Source of the DNA: Allobosea sp039673065
GTDB lineage: Bacteria; Pseudomonadota; Alphaproteobacteria; Rhizobiales; Beijerinckiaceae
DNA: 64,000 bases
Assembly: GCF_039673065.1 (NCBI RefSeq)
Contig: NZ_JBDJKW010000001.1
Coordinates: 124,001 to 188,000 of the forward strand
Direction of reading: 5' to 3'
Each line of letters starts with the position of its first letter. Positions within the stretch are counted from its first letter, which is position 1. The notes under the pieces are model-generated. The model was given only the letters and a program-made list of their open reading frames with translations. It did no database searches and was not told the DNA's origin. The position numbers and the translations under genes were made by a program. This document shows positions 57,023-64,000 of this stretch, piece by piece.

Positions 57023-57095
57023 CTTGACGCCCTAGCCTTGCGCTCGCGCTCCGCCTGTCCGGAGCATCCGTATCGTGGCGTGAGTATCCGGCGTC

Positions 57096-60000
57096 TTGCG
57101 TAACCTGCGCTCCCTGAGCTTCGGCATCGGCCTGGCGGCACTGAGCCTCGCTGCCGGGCTCGACGCGTCGGCGCTGGCCGCGAGCGCGCAGCTGACCGGG
57201 CAGGCCATGCCCGGCGGCTTCGGACGCATCGCCTTCACCTTCGACGAACCGGTCGTCACGCGTGCGCGCGTCGCCAACGGCGTGCTGGTCGTCGGCTTCA
57301 GCCAGCCGGTCAAGATCGATCCCGCGCGCATCGCCCGCGAGCTGCCGGCCTATATCACCCTGGCCCGCGTCGATCCGGATGGCCGCGGCCTGCGCTTTGC
57401 GCTTGCCCGCAGCTACCGCGCCAACCTGCTGGAAGCCGGCGACCGGGCCTTCGTCGACCTGCTGCCGCCGAACTGGAGCGGCCAGTTGCCGGGCCTGCCG
57501 CCCGAGGTGGTGGCCGAGCTGACCGAGCGCCTGCGCCTCGCCGAGGCGCGCGCCCGCGAGATCGACCGCGCGCCGAAGCCGGAGGCGCCTGCGCTCGACC
57601 TGCGCGTCGCCAGCCTGCCGACGCTCGACCGGCTGATCTTCAAGACGGCGGACGGCATCGCGGCGACGCCGAAGCTCGAGGGCGACAAGCTCACCGTCGC
57701 CTTCGACCGCGAGATGACGCTGATGGCCGGGCGGATGCGCGCCCTGCTGCCCGAGGGCTTCACGCTCGACAGCGCCCGCAACGAGGCCGGCGGCGCCCGG
57801 CTGGTTTTCACCGTGCCGACGGGCCGCGAATTGCGCAGCTTCCGCGACGAGGGCGGCTGGACGGTCGATCTCGCCTCGCCGGCCGAGACCATCGCCGCGA
57901 CGCTCGCCGGACTTGAGGCCGCCGAGGCCAAGAAGGCGGAGCCGGCGCCGAAGGCCGAGCCCGCCGCCGCACAGCCGCCCGCGACAGAGACCGCCGCCAG
58001 GCCGGCCAAGGCCGCGACGCCGACGCCCGCGCCGGCACAGGCGGTTTCCGCCGCTCCGCTCCCGCCGCAGGAGGTCTCGATCAGCGCCGAGACGGTGGCC
58101 GAGGGCGGGCGCATCGCCTTCCGCTTCCCGCGCCCGACCGGCGCCGCGGCCATCGCCGAGCCCGGCCTCGTCACCCTCGTCTTCCATACGATCGACACCA
58201 TCGATCCGGGCCGGCTGAACGGCCTCCTGCCCGGCCTGCTGCGCGGCGTCACCGTGACGCGCGAGGCCAAGGTCACCGTGCTGCGGCTCGAAACCGCGCG
58301 GCGCCAGGTGACGCGGCTCTCCGACGACGGCAATGGCTGGACGCTGAGCTTCGGCGAAGGCCTCGGCAAGCCGGCACAGGCGATCGCGCCGGCGCGCGGC
58401 ACCGACGAGCGCGGCCAGACCGTCGTCGACCTGCCGGTGCCGGGCATGACGGGCGTGCACTGGCTCGAAGGGCACGACGGCAACCTGCCGCTCGCCGTCG
58501 TGACCGCGCTCGGCCCGACCCGCGCCGTCACCAAGCCCTATCGCTTCGTCGAATTCGGCCTGCTGCAGACCGCCCATGGCGCCGCGATCCGCGCGCTGGC
58601 CGACGATCTCGTGGTGCGCGCCGCGACCGAGGAAGCCGTCATCGGCCGCAATGGCGGCCTCACCGTCAGCCTCGACCCGGCGACGAGCGAGCCGGCACGG
58701 CAGGCGAGCGACACCGGCGCCTCCGCGCCGCTGCTCGAGAGCGCGCTCTGGCGGGATCTGCACACCGACCAGGTGCGCGAGCGCGCCCGCTCGTTGCTGG
58801 AGGCCGCCGCCGGCGCCTCGCGCAGCCACAAGTCGCAGGCGCGGCTGGCGCTCGTCCGCTTCCTCCTCGCCAACCATCTGGCCTCCGAGGCCGCCGGCCC
58901 GCTCAAGGCGCTGCTCGCCGACGATGCCGGCATGCGCAGCAACCGCGAAGCGCTCTTCCTCAAGGGCGTGGTGGCGACGCTGATGCACCGCGACGAGGAG
59001 GCGCTGCGCGCCTTCGACGCCGCCCCCGTGCAGGAGGAAGCCGAGACCGGGCTGTGGCGGGCCCTGTCGCAGCAGCGCCTCGGCCGCAACGCCCCGGCAC
59101 TGGCCGGCTTCCGCCGCGCCGAGGCCATTCTCGACGGCTATCCGGCCGATCTCCAGGCGCCGTTCCGCGCGGCCATGGTGCGCGCCTCGCTGGCGCAGAA
59201 CGACACCACCGTCGCCGAGAAGCAGATCGCCCGGCTGGCCGACATGCCCGAGACGCTGGTGGCGCCCGAGGAGCTCGCATTGCTGCGCGCCATGCTCGAC
59301 GACGCCTCGGGCCGGGCCGACGCGGCGCTGGAGGCCTATCGCGCGCTGTTCGAGGCGACGAGCCGGCCGGTCGCGGCGGAGGCGCAGCTGCGCGCCGTCC
59401 AGCTCGCCCGCGCCGAGAAGCGCGCCGATCTCTCGCTCGACGAGGCGGCGGCGCGGCTGGAGACCGTCTCGGCGATCTGGCGCGGCGGCGAGATCGAGAT
59501 CCAGGCGCTGGTCGAACTCGGGCGCATCTATGCCGCGCAGCAGCGCTGGCGCGACGCCTTCATGACCGCGCGGCGCGCCAACGAGGTCTTCCCCGAGCAT
59601 CCGGCCGTGCGCCTGCTGCACGACGAGACCGCCCAGCGCTTCGAGGCGCTATTCAGCGACCCCAAGCTCGACAAGCTGTCGCGCGTCGAGGCGCTCGCCC
59701 TCTTCTACGATTTCCGCGAGTTCCTGCCGATCGGCCGCCGCGGCGACGAGATCACCCGCCTGCTCGCCGACCGACTTGTCCAACTCGATCTGCTCGACCA
59801 GGCCGGCGACATCCTCAACTACCAGATGGACCGCCGGCTGAGCGGCGCGGCGAAGTCCACCGTCGCGGCCAAGCTCGCCATGATCCGCCTGATGGGCGGC
59901 AAGCCGGCCGAGGCGCTGCAGGCGCTGGCGGCGACCCGGCTCGCCGAGCTGCCCGGCGAGGTCAAGCGCGCCCGCCTGCTCCTGGAGGCCAAGGCGCTCT

Positions 60001-60500
60001 CCGACCTGTCGCGCACCGACCAGGCGCTCGACATGCTCGAAGGCGAGACCGGCGCCGAGGTCGACCGGCTCGTCGCCGACATCCTGTGGACCGGCAAGCG
60101 CTGGCGCGAGGCCGGCGAGGCTGCGGAACGCATCCTCGGCGAAAGCTGGCGCGGCGACGCCGCCCTCGGCGATGCGGAGCGCGGCGACGTCATGCGCGCG
60201 GCAATCGCCTATGCCATGTCGGGCGAGACCCTGTCGCTCGACCGGCTGCGCAGCAAGTTCGCCGCCAAAATGGCCCAGAGCGCCGATGCGCGCGTCTTCG
60301 CCTTCCTGACCGGCGCCAGCCGCGCCAGCGCCGCCGACATCCGCGAGGCCGCCCGCGCGGCGGCCGGCGCCGACAGCATGTCGGACTTCCTCAACGCCTA
60401 TCGCAAGCGCTATCCGGCGCTGTCGGGCGCCGAGCGGGAGCGGCCCCAGCCGGAGCCGAAGCGGCAAGACGCGGCGACGCAGGGCGGCGGACAGGGCTGA
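57096..60500 (+). CDS. Large periplasmic motility-associated protein with TPR-like repeats, 1134 aa
   Basis: Starts at TTG 57096. A signal peptide (RNLRSLSFGIGLAALSLAAGLDASALA) leads to about 450 residues of beta-rich sequence with AMIN-like segments (GFGRIAFTFDEPVVTRARVANGVLVVGFSQPV and EGGRIAFRFPRPTGAAAIAEPG). These are separated by a proline/alanine/lysine-rich linker (about 270-325). From about 530 on the protein is alpha-helical with TPR-like repeats (RERARSLLEAAAGASRSHKSQARLALVRFLLANHLASEAAGPLKALL). It lies within the flagellar cluster after the MotE-like gene. I infer a motility or envelope-scaffold role. Confidence 0.8.
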   Translation: MRNLRSLSFGIGLAALSLAAGLDASALAASAQLTGQAMPGGFGRIAFTFDEPVVTRARVANGVLVVGFSQPVKIDPARIARELPAYITLARVDPDGRGLRFALARSYRANLLEAGDRAFVDLLPPNWSGQLPGLPPEVVAELTERLRLAEARAREIDRAPKPEAPALDLRVASLPTLDRLIFKTADGIAATPKLEGDKLTVAFDREMTLMAGRMRALLPEGFTLDSARNEAGGARLVFTVPTGRELRSFRDEGGWTVDLASPAETIAATLAGLEAAEAKKAEPAPKAEPAAAQPPATETAARPAKAATPTPAPAQAVSAAPLPPQEVSISAETVAEGGRIAFRFPRPTGAAAIAEPGLVTLVFHTIDTIDPGRLNGLLPGLLRGVTVTREAKVTVLRLETARRQVTRLSDDGNGWTLSFGEGLGKPAQAIAPARGTDERGQTVVDLPVPGMTGVHWLEGHDGNLPLAVVTALGPTRAVTKPYRFVEFGLLQTAHGAAIRALADDLVVRAATEEAVIGRNGGLTVSLDPATSEPARQASDTGASAPLLESALWRDLHTDQVRERARSLLEAAAGASRSHKSQARLALVRFLLANHLASEAAGPLKALLADDAGMRSNREALFLKGVVATLMHRDEEALRAFDAAPVQEEAETGLWRALSQQRLGRNAPALAGFRRAEAILDGYPADLQAPFRAAMVRASLAQNDTTVAEKQIARLADMPETLVAPEELALLRAMLDDASGRADAALEAYRALFEATSRPVAAEAQLRAVQLARAEKRADLSLDEAAARLETVSAIWRGGEIEIQALVELGRIYAAQQRWRDAFMTARRANEVFPEHPAVRLLHDETAQRFEALFSDPKLDKLSRVEALALFYDFREFLPIGRRGDEITRLLADRLVQLDLLDQAGDILNYQMDRRLSGAAKSTVAAKLAMIRLMGGKPAEALQALAATRLAELPGEVKRARLLLEAKALSDLSRTDQALDMLEGETGAEVDRLVADILWTGKRWREAGEAAERILGESWRGDAALGDAERGDVMRAAIAYAMSGETLSLDRLRSKFAAKMAQSADARVFAFLTGASRASAADIREAARAAAGADSMSDFLNAYRKRYPALSGAERERPQPEPKRQDAATQGGGQG

Positions 60501-60524
60501 GAAGCTACGGGCCAGCCTCGCCCG

Positions 60525-61301
60525 CTAGCTGCCGTAACTCTTGACCAGCGAGCCGGCGACCAGCCCCCAGCCATCGACCAGCACGAAGAAGATCAGCTTG
60601 AACGGCAGCGCCACCGTCACCGGCGGCAGCATCATCATGCCGACCGACATCAGCACCGAGGCGACGACGAGGTCGATGATCAGGAAGGGCACGAAGAGCA
60701 GGAAGCCGATCTCGAAGGCCCGCCGCAATTCGGAGATCATGAAGGCCGGGATCAGCACCTGCAGCTGGACCTGCTCCGGCGTCTCGGGCCGCGGCCCGGT
60801 CGCCATGTCCATGAAAAGCGCGAGGTCCTTCTCGCGGACATGGCGCAGCATGAAGGCCCGGAACGGCACCACGCCGCGCTCGAAGGCCTGCTGCGGCTGG
60901 ATCTCGCCGGCGATCAGCGGCGCGCCCGCGACCCGGTAGGCCTCCTGGAAGGTCGGCGTCATCACGAAGGCGGTCAGGAACAGCGACAGCCCGATGATGA
61001 CCGCATTCGGCGGGGCCGTCTGCGTGCCGAGCGCCGAGCGCAGCAGCGACAGGACCACGACGATCCGGGTGAACGAGGTCACCATGATCAGGATCGACGG
61101 CGCCAGCGACAGCACCGTGATCACCGCGATCAGCTGCAGCGCCCGCTCGCTGACGCCGCCGCCCTGCCCGAGATCGAGCGACAGCGTCTGCGCCAGAGCG
61201 GGCTGACCGAAGGCGGCCGCCAGCAGCACGAGGCCGAGCGGCAGCATGGCCAGGCAGGCCAGCCGGCAGGCTCTCCGAAAATGATGCGTCGCGTGCTGCA
61301 T
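60525..61301 (-). CDS. fliP: Flagellar type III export protein FliP
   Basis: A core inner-membrane export-gate protein with a signal peptide and four membrane helices. Landmarks are LSLAPSILIMVTSFTRIVVVLSLLRSALGTQTAPPNAVIIGLSLFLTAFVMTPTF, FMLRHVREKDLALF, LIPAFMISELRRAFEIGFLLFVPFLIIDLVVASVLMSVGMMMLPPVTVALPFKLIFFVLVDGW. I use the ATG at 61301 (MQHATHH), because the longer frame begins with a non-ATG codon and has no site. It ends 24 bp from the convergent 1134-residue gene. Confidence 0.96.
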   Translation of the reverse strand: MQHATHHFRRACRLACLAMLPLGLVLLAAAFGQPALAQTLSLDLGQGGGVSERALQLIAVITVLSLAPSILIMVTSFTRIVVVLSLLRSALGTQTAPPNAVIIGLSLFLTAFVMTPTFQEAYRVAGAPLIAGEIQPQQAFERGVVPFRAFMLRHVREKDLALFMDMATGPRPETPEQVQLQVLIPAFMISELRRAFEIGFLLFVPFLIIDLVVASVLMSVGMMMLPPVTVALPFKLIFFVLVDGWGLVAGSLVKSYGS

Positions 61302-61483
61302 GCGCTGTCCCGCCCGAATCAAGGCGCGGGCCCCTGGACGCTATCGCAACGCTCCGGGCAGGGAAATTCGACCACAAGCGCCATCCAACGCCGAAATCGC
61401 GGCGCGAGACGGTTCGGAAAGCAGCTGCGACGCATCTGCGACGGACCGCTCGAAGAGGCGGCGGCAGCCTGCCCCAAACGAAA

Positions 61484-61508
61484 ATCGCCCCGCTGGGGGC
61501 GATCTCCT
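61484..61508 (-). terminator. Rho-independent terminator downstream of fliO
   Basis: On the minus strand GATCGCCCC and GGGGCGAT form an eight-base stem with a short loop, running into TTTT. It lies about 45 bp past the fliO stop and about 180 bp before fliP, so fliP probably has its own promoter. Confidence 0.7.
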
Positions 61509-61549
61509 GACGGCGTAGGCTCCGGGCGTCTCCCGCGCCGGTTCGGGGC

Positions 61550-63136
61550 TCAGCCCTTCGGCTTGAGATCACGGCCCAGCAGGCGGGCGAACTCCGCCTC
61601 GATGGCGTCGACGGAGAAGGGATCGACCTCGTCGGGCTTGGCGGGCGCGGCATCGGTCGGCTTGTCGGCGAGCTTGGCCGGCGCCTCGCCCTTCGGCTCG
61701 GCCGCAGCCTGAGCGTCGACGGGCTTGGCCTCCGCGGGCTTCGACTCGGAGGGCTTCGTGTCGAGAGGCTTGGCATCCGCCGGCTTCGGCTCGGGGGCCT
61801 TCTGCTCGGCCGGCTTGGAGTCGGCGGGCTTGGGCTCGGCAATCTTGGGCTCGACGATCTTCGGCGCGGTCTCGGCAGGCTTCGGCGCGGCTGCGGGCGC
61901 GGCCGGCTTGGCGGCGAAGCCATCGGTCTCGGGCTTGCGGGGCTCGCCCGGGCGCAGACCGTCGCGACGCAGGCCGGCGGCGAGTTCGGCTTCGAAGCCG
62001 GCAAGCGGATCGAAGGCTTGCGAGGCGGGCTCCGGCGCCTTGGCGGGCTCCGGCTTGGCCGTTTCAGGCTTGGCCGACTCCTGATTCACAGTGTCCGGCT
62101 TGGCCGGCTCGGGCTTGGCCGGGGGCTGGGGCTCAACGGCAGGTGGAACGGGGCGACGCTCGGGCGCGGCCACGACCGGCGGCACGAACACCGGCGCACC
62201 GGCGGGACGCGCCGGTGCCGGCTTCAGGCCGAGCGCCATTTCGAGCTCGGCTTCCATATCGAGCGGCTTGTCGGCGCCCGGCTGCGGCCGAACCGGCTTG
62301 GCCTGCACCGGCGCAGGTGCCACGGGCGCGGCGGGCGGCGCCTGCACCGGGGGAGCGACCGGGGCCGGCGGCACCGGCGCGTCGAACGAAGGCTCGCCGC
62401 GCGAGGCCGGGCGCACGGCAGAGAACGGGCGCTTCAGCGCTTCCTCCAACTGGCGGGCCATGTCGCCGAGTTCGCCGGTTTCGGACGCAGGCGGGGCCGA
62501 GGCGCGACCGCCGGCGATGGTCGCGGCCATGCCGGCCGCGGCGGCGACACCAGCGGTCTGCATCGGGCGAGCGGGCGAAGACGAAGGCGCGGGCTGCCGC
62601 GGCGGCGGCTGCACCGGCTCGGGGCGGCCCTGCATCGGGACCGGCGCCGGCGGGACGGGCGCCGCCGTCTGGGGTGGCAGCGGCACGGGCTGCGGCGGAA
62701 CCGGCATCGTATCGGGAACCGGCGGCATCCGGCGCTGCTCGTCGAACGGCTCGGCGAGGCCGGCCGGATCGAAGGCGGCCGGGCGCTCGGCGTCGGTCGG
62801 TGCCGGCGCGGCGACGCGGGCGCCTCCGGCGCGCATGATATTGGTCTCGATCACGACGTCCGACGCCCCGCCGATCATGACGAGGTGTTCGACATTGTCG
62901 CGCCGCACCAGCACGAGCTGGCGCGTGCGGTCGAGGTCATGGATATCGACGACGCCGAGGCGCGGCTGGCGGGTGCGCCCGCCGCCCTGCCCCTTGAAGT
63001 TCAGCCCCCGGCCGGACATCCGGCGCAGGACGAAGAAGAACAGAGCGACGAGGGCGAGTACGATCGCGAGGGCGATGATCCAGCGCATGCCGGTCGAAAG
63101 TTCGAAGCCAAACAGGGTCTGCAAGGTTTGCCTCAT
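61550..63136 (-). CDS. fliO: FliO-like flagellar biosynthesis protein with long proline/lysine/alanine-rich tail
   Basis: Residues 1-100 form a FliO domain: a membrane helix (MRWIIALAIVLALVALFFFVLRRM), then RLGVVDIHDLDRTRQLVLVRRDNVEHLVMIGGASDVVIETNI. After it comes a very long low-complexity region with repeats of the KPAEPKPADSKP kind (most of 140-495). A conserved-looking end follows (DPFSVDAIEAEFARLLGRDLKPKG). 528 residues against about 100-150 for enteric FliO. FliO helps assemble the FliP ring. Divergent from flgB across a region with two CtrA boxes. Confidence 0.88.
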   Translation of the reverse strand: MRQTLQTLFGFELSTGMRWIIALAIVLALVALFFFVLRRMSGRGLNFKGQGGGRTRQPRLGVVDIHDLDRTRQLVLVRRDNVEHLVMIGGASDVVIETNIMRAGGARVAAPAPTDAERPAAFDPAGLAEPFDEQRRMPPVPDTMPVPPQPVPLPPQTAAPVPPAPVPMQGRPEPVQPPPRQPAPSSSPARPMQTAGVAAAAGMAATIAGGRASAPPASETGELGDMARQLEEALKRPFSAVRPASRGEPSFDAPVPPAPVAPPVQAPPAAPVAPAPVQAKPVRPQPGADKPLDMEAELEMALGLKPAPARPAGAPVFVPPVVAAPERRPVPPAVEPQPPAKPEPAKPDTVNQESAKPETAKPEPAKAPEPASQAFDPLAGFEAELAAGLRRDGLRPGEPRKPETDGFAAKPAAPAAAPKPAETAPKIVEPKIAEPKPADSKPAEQKAPEPKPADAKPLDTKPSESKPAEAKPVDAQAAAEPKGEAPAKLADKPTDAAPAKPDEVDPFSVDAIEAEFARLLGRDLKPKG

Positions 63137-63234
63137 GAAGCGTCGCGACAGCCACGACCACCTTCCTTGACGGAAGCCACCCGAGGTTGAACCCCATGGC
63201 TATATCATAACGCCCGCGCATTCGGGAAACATGG

Positions 63235-63250
63235 TTACCGGATGGTTAAC
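63235..63250 (+). promoter_or_regulatory. CtrA-like box 1 between fliO and flgB
   Basis: TTAC-CGGATGG-TTAAC matches the CtrA consensus with one mismatch in the first half. It is about 130 bp before the flgB start. Confidence 0.55.
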
Positions 63251-63273
63251 TGCGTTTGTGCAACAGCCCGGTC

Positions 63274-63289
63274 TTAACCGGGCGTTAAC
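63274..63289 (+). promoter_or_regulatory. CtrA box 2 between fliO and flgB
   Basis: TTAA-CCGGGCG-TTAAC is an exact CtrA match, 39 bases downstream of the first box and about 93 bp before flgB. Two spaced boxes between divergent flagellar genes suggest control of both directions. Confidence 0.7.
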
Positions 63290-63381
63290 CATGAGGCCGG
63301 CAAGATTTGCCCAGTCGGCGGGCTCTCGCAGCGCGCCGGCACGGCCCGCGAGGCGGCCTGTCCCGGGAGAATCGCAACGCC

Positions 63382-63771
63382 ATGGCGTCGAACAGCGGCA
63401 TGAACCTGATGAGCGCCCTGAAGACGCGGATGCACTGGCATCAGACGCGCCAGAAGCTGCTCGCGGAGAACGTCTCCAACGCCGACACCCCGCGCTTCAA
63501 GCCGCACGACCTGCGCGCGCCCGACCCTGCGGGCGGCGGCGGCCTCAGCCTCGCCCAGACCTCGCCGCTGCATCTCGGCCCGTCGGGCCAGCGCGGCGGC
63601 TTCGACCCGCGCGATCCCAAGCGCTTCGAGACCACACCGAGCGGCAACAGCGTCAATCTCGAGGACGAGATGCTGAAGGTCGCCCAGAACCAGGCCGATT
63701 TCCAGCTCGCCGCCTCGCTCTACAGCAAGGGGCTCGGCCTGATGAAGATCGCCATCGGCAAGGGCCGCTGA
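63382..63771 (+). CDS. flgB: Flagellar proximal rod protein FlgB
   Basis: Starts at ATG 63382 (MASNSGMNLMSALKTRMHWHQTRQKLLAENVSNADTPRFKPHDLRAPD), a typical rod-protein N-terminus. The C-terminus has VNLEDEMLKVAQNQADFQLAASLYSKGLGLMKIAIGKGR. 129 residues is the standard size. GGGAGA is upstream. First gene of a flgB-flgC operon that continues past the window. Confidence 0.96.
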   Translation: MASNSGMNLMSALKTRMHWHQTRQKLLAENVSNADTPRFKPHDLRAPDPAGGGGLSLAQTSPLHLGPSGQRGGFDPRDPKRFETTPSGNSVNLEDEMLKVAQNQADFQLAASLYSKGLGLMKIAIGKGR

Positions 63772-63796
63772 GCCCGCTTTGCGCTGAGGACATCGC

Positions 63797-64000
63797 ATGG
63801 ACCTGCTCAAGAGCATCGCCGTCGCCGCCTCGGGCCTGAAGGGCCAGGCCGGCCGCATGCGCGTCATCGCCGAGAACCTGGCCAACGCCGATTCGACGCC
63901 CGACCGCGCTGGCGTGGCACCCTATCGCCGCAAGATCGTGACCTTCCAGAACCGGCTCGATCGCGAGCTCGACGCCAAGGTGGTCGATCTCGGCCGCGTC
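63797..64000 (+). CDS. flgC: Flagellar proximal rod protein FlgC (5' part, runs off window)
   Basis: ATG at 63797 with GAGGA six bases upstream, 25 bp after flgB. The translation MDLLKSIAVAASGLKGQAGRMRVIAENLANADSTP, then PYRRKIVTFQNRL, is the start of FlgC. The gene is cut by the window end after 68 codons. Confidence 0.95.
   Translation, partial: MDLLKSIAVAASGLKGQAGRMRVIAENLANADSTPDRAGVAPYRRKIVTFQNRLDRELDAKVVDLGRV

Noticed and set aside
57018..59621. 867-codon open frame opposite the 1134-residue gene
   Set aside because: Shadow of the real gene; the sense strand encodes a signal peptide and ordered domains, the antisense does not.
61725..63190. Plus-strand frames opposite the fliO tail
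   Set aside because: Repetitive codons in the fliO tail open all frames; the plus-strand products are repeats without domain character.

Overview
This window is chromosomal DNA from a high-GC alphaproteobacterium, most likely a Hyphomicrobiales member near Bosea or Methylobacterium. The reasons are the metC-aapJQMP arrangement, the alphaproteobacterial flagellar gene order (flgF-flgG-flgA-flgH facing fliL-fliM), CtrA-type boxes (TTAA-N7-TTAAC) in front of flagellar genes, and a DksA with a reduced zinc finger. The genus is an inference. All functional calls come from motifs read by eye; no database search was run.

Layout. (1) 1-2524 is low-GC accessory DNA next to the 3' end of guaA: a short reverse transcriptase with a tiny overlapping upstream gene, a DUF2591 (phage-type) gene, and scattered TACCATG repeats. 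(2) 2525-22907 is core chromosome: guaA, rsmB, a small lipoprotein, the AapJQMP general amino-acid importer, metC, a lipid A glycosylation cluster (LAB_N protein, GT2, GT39), a propionyl-CoA carboxylase beta subunit, a sulfonate-type ABC importer with a luciferase-like monooxygenase, and an AlgI-like MBOAT acyltransferase. (3) 22908 to about 48515 is an integrated island of about 25.6 kb. It has separated the MBOAT gene from its probable SGNH/AlgJ-like partner at 48468-49499. (4) 48516-64000 is core again: dksA and a large flagellar region (flgH, flgA, flgG, flgF / fliL, fliM, a DUF6468 gene, a MotE-like gene, a 1134-residue periplasmic protein, fliP, fliO, flgB, and the start of flgC).

The island begins with three translationally coupled tyrosine recombinases, two small coiled-coil genes and an RNase H-fold-like gene. 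I believe this resembles the GInt class of islands. Its cargo looks like a defence and mobilisation store: a DUF262/DUF1524 (GmrSD-like) nuclease, a fourth small integrase, a membrane/secreted protein pair, a decayed ThiF (E1) gene with an intact DUF6527 gene, and a compact restriction-modification system. That system has a PLD-family nuclease facing two SPPY methyltransferases, plus a 59-residue putative ribbon-helix-helix regulator with a 34-bp palindrome upstream. Next come a MobC/relaxase pair, a RecD2-like helicase, and a three-gene NdpA-like / membrane protein / PIN-like nuclease operon.

The most interesting novelty is that last operon (44452-48212). It is flanked by 19/20-identical direct repeats at 44181-44200 and 48461-48480, which suggests it travels as a unit. 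Its architecture (nucleoid-associated protein, C-terminal membrane anchor, PIN nuclease) suggests an abortive-infection-type defence system that I do not recognise. The second candidate is the reverse transcriptase with its 50-residue companion at 536-1413.
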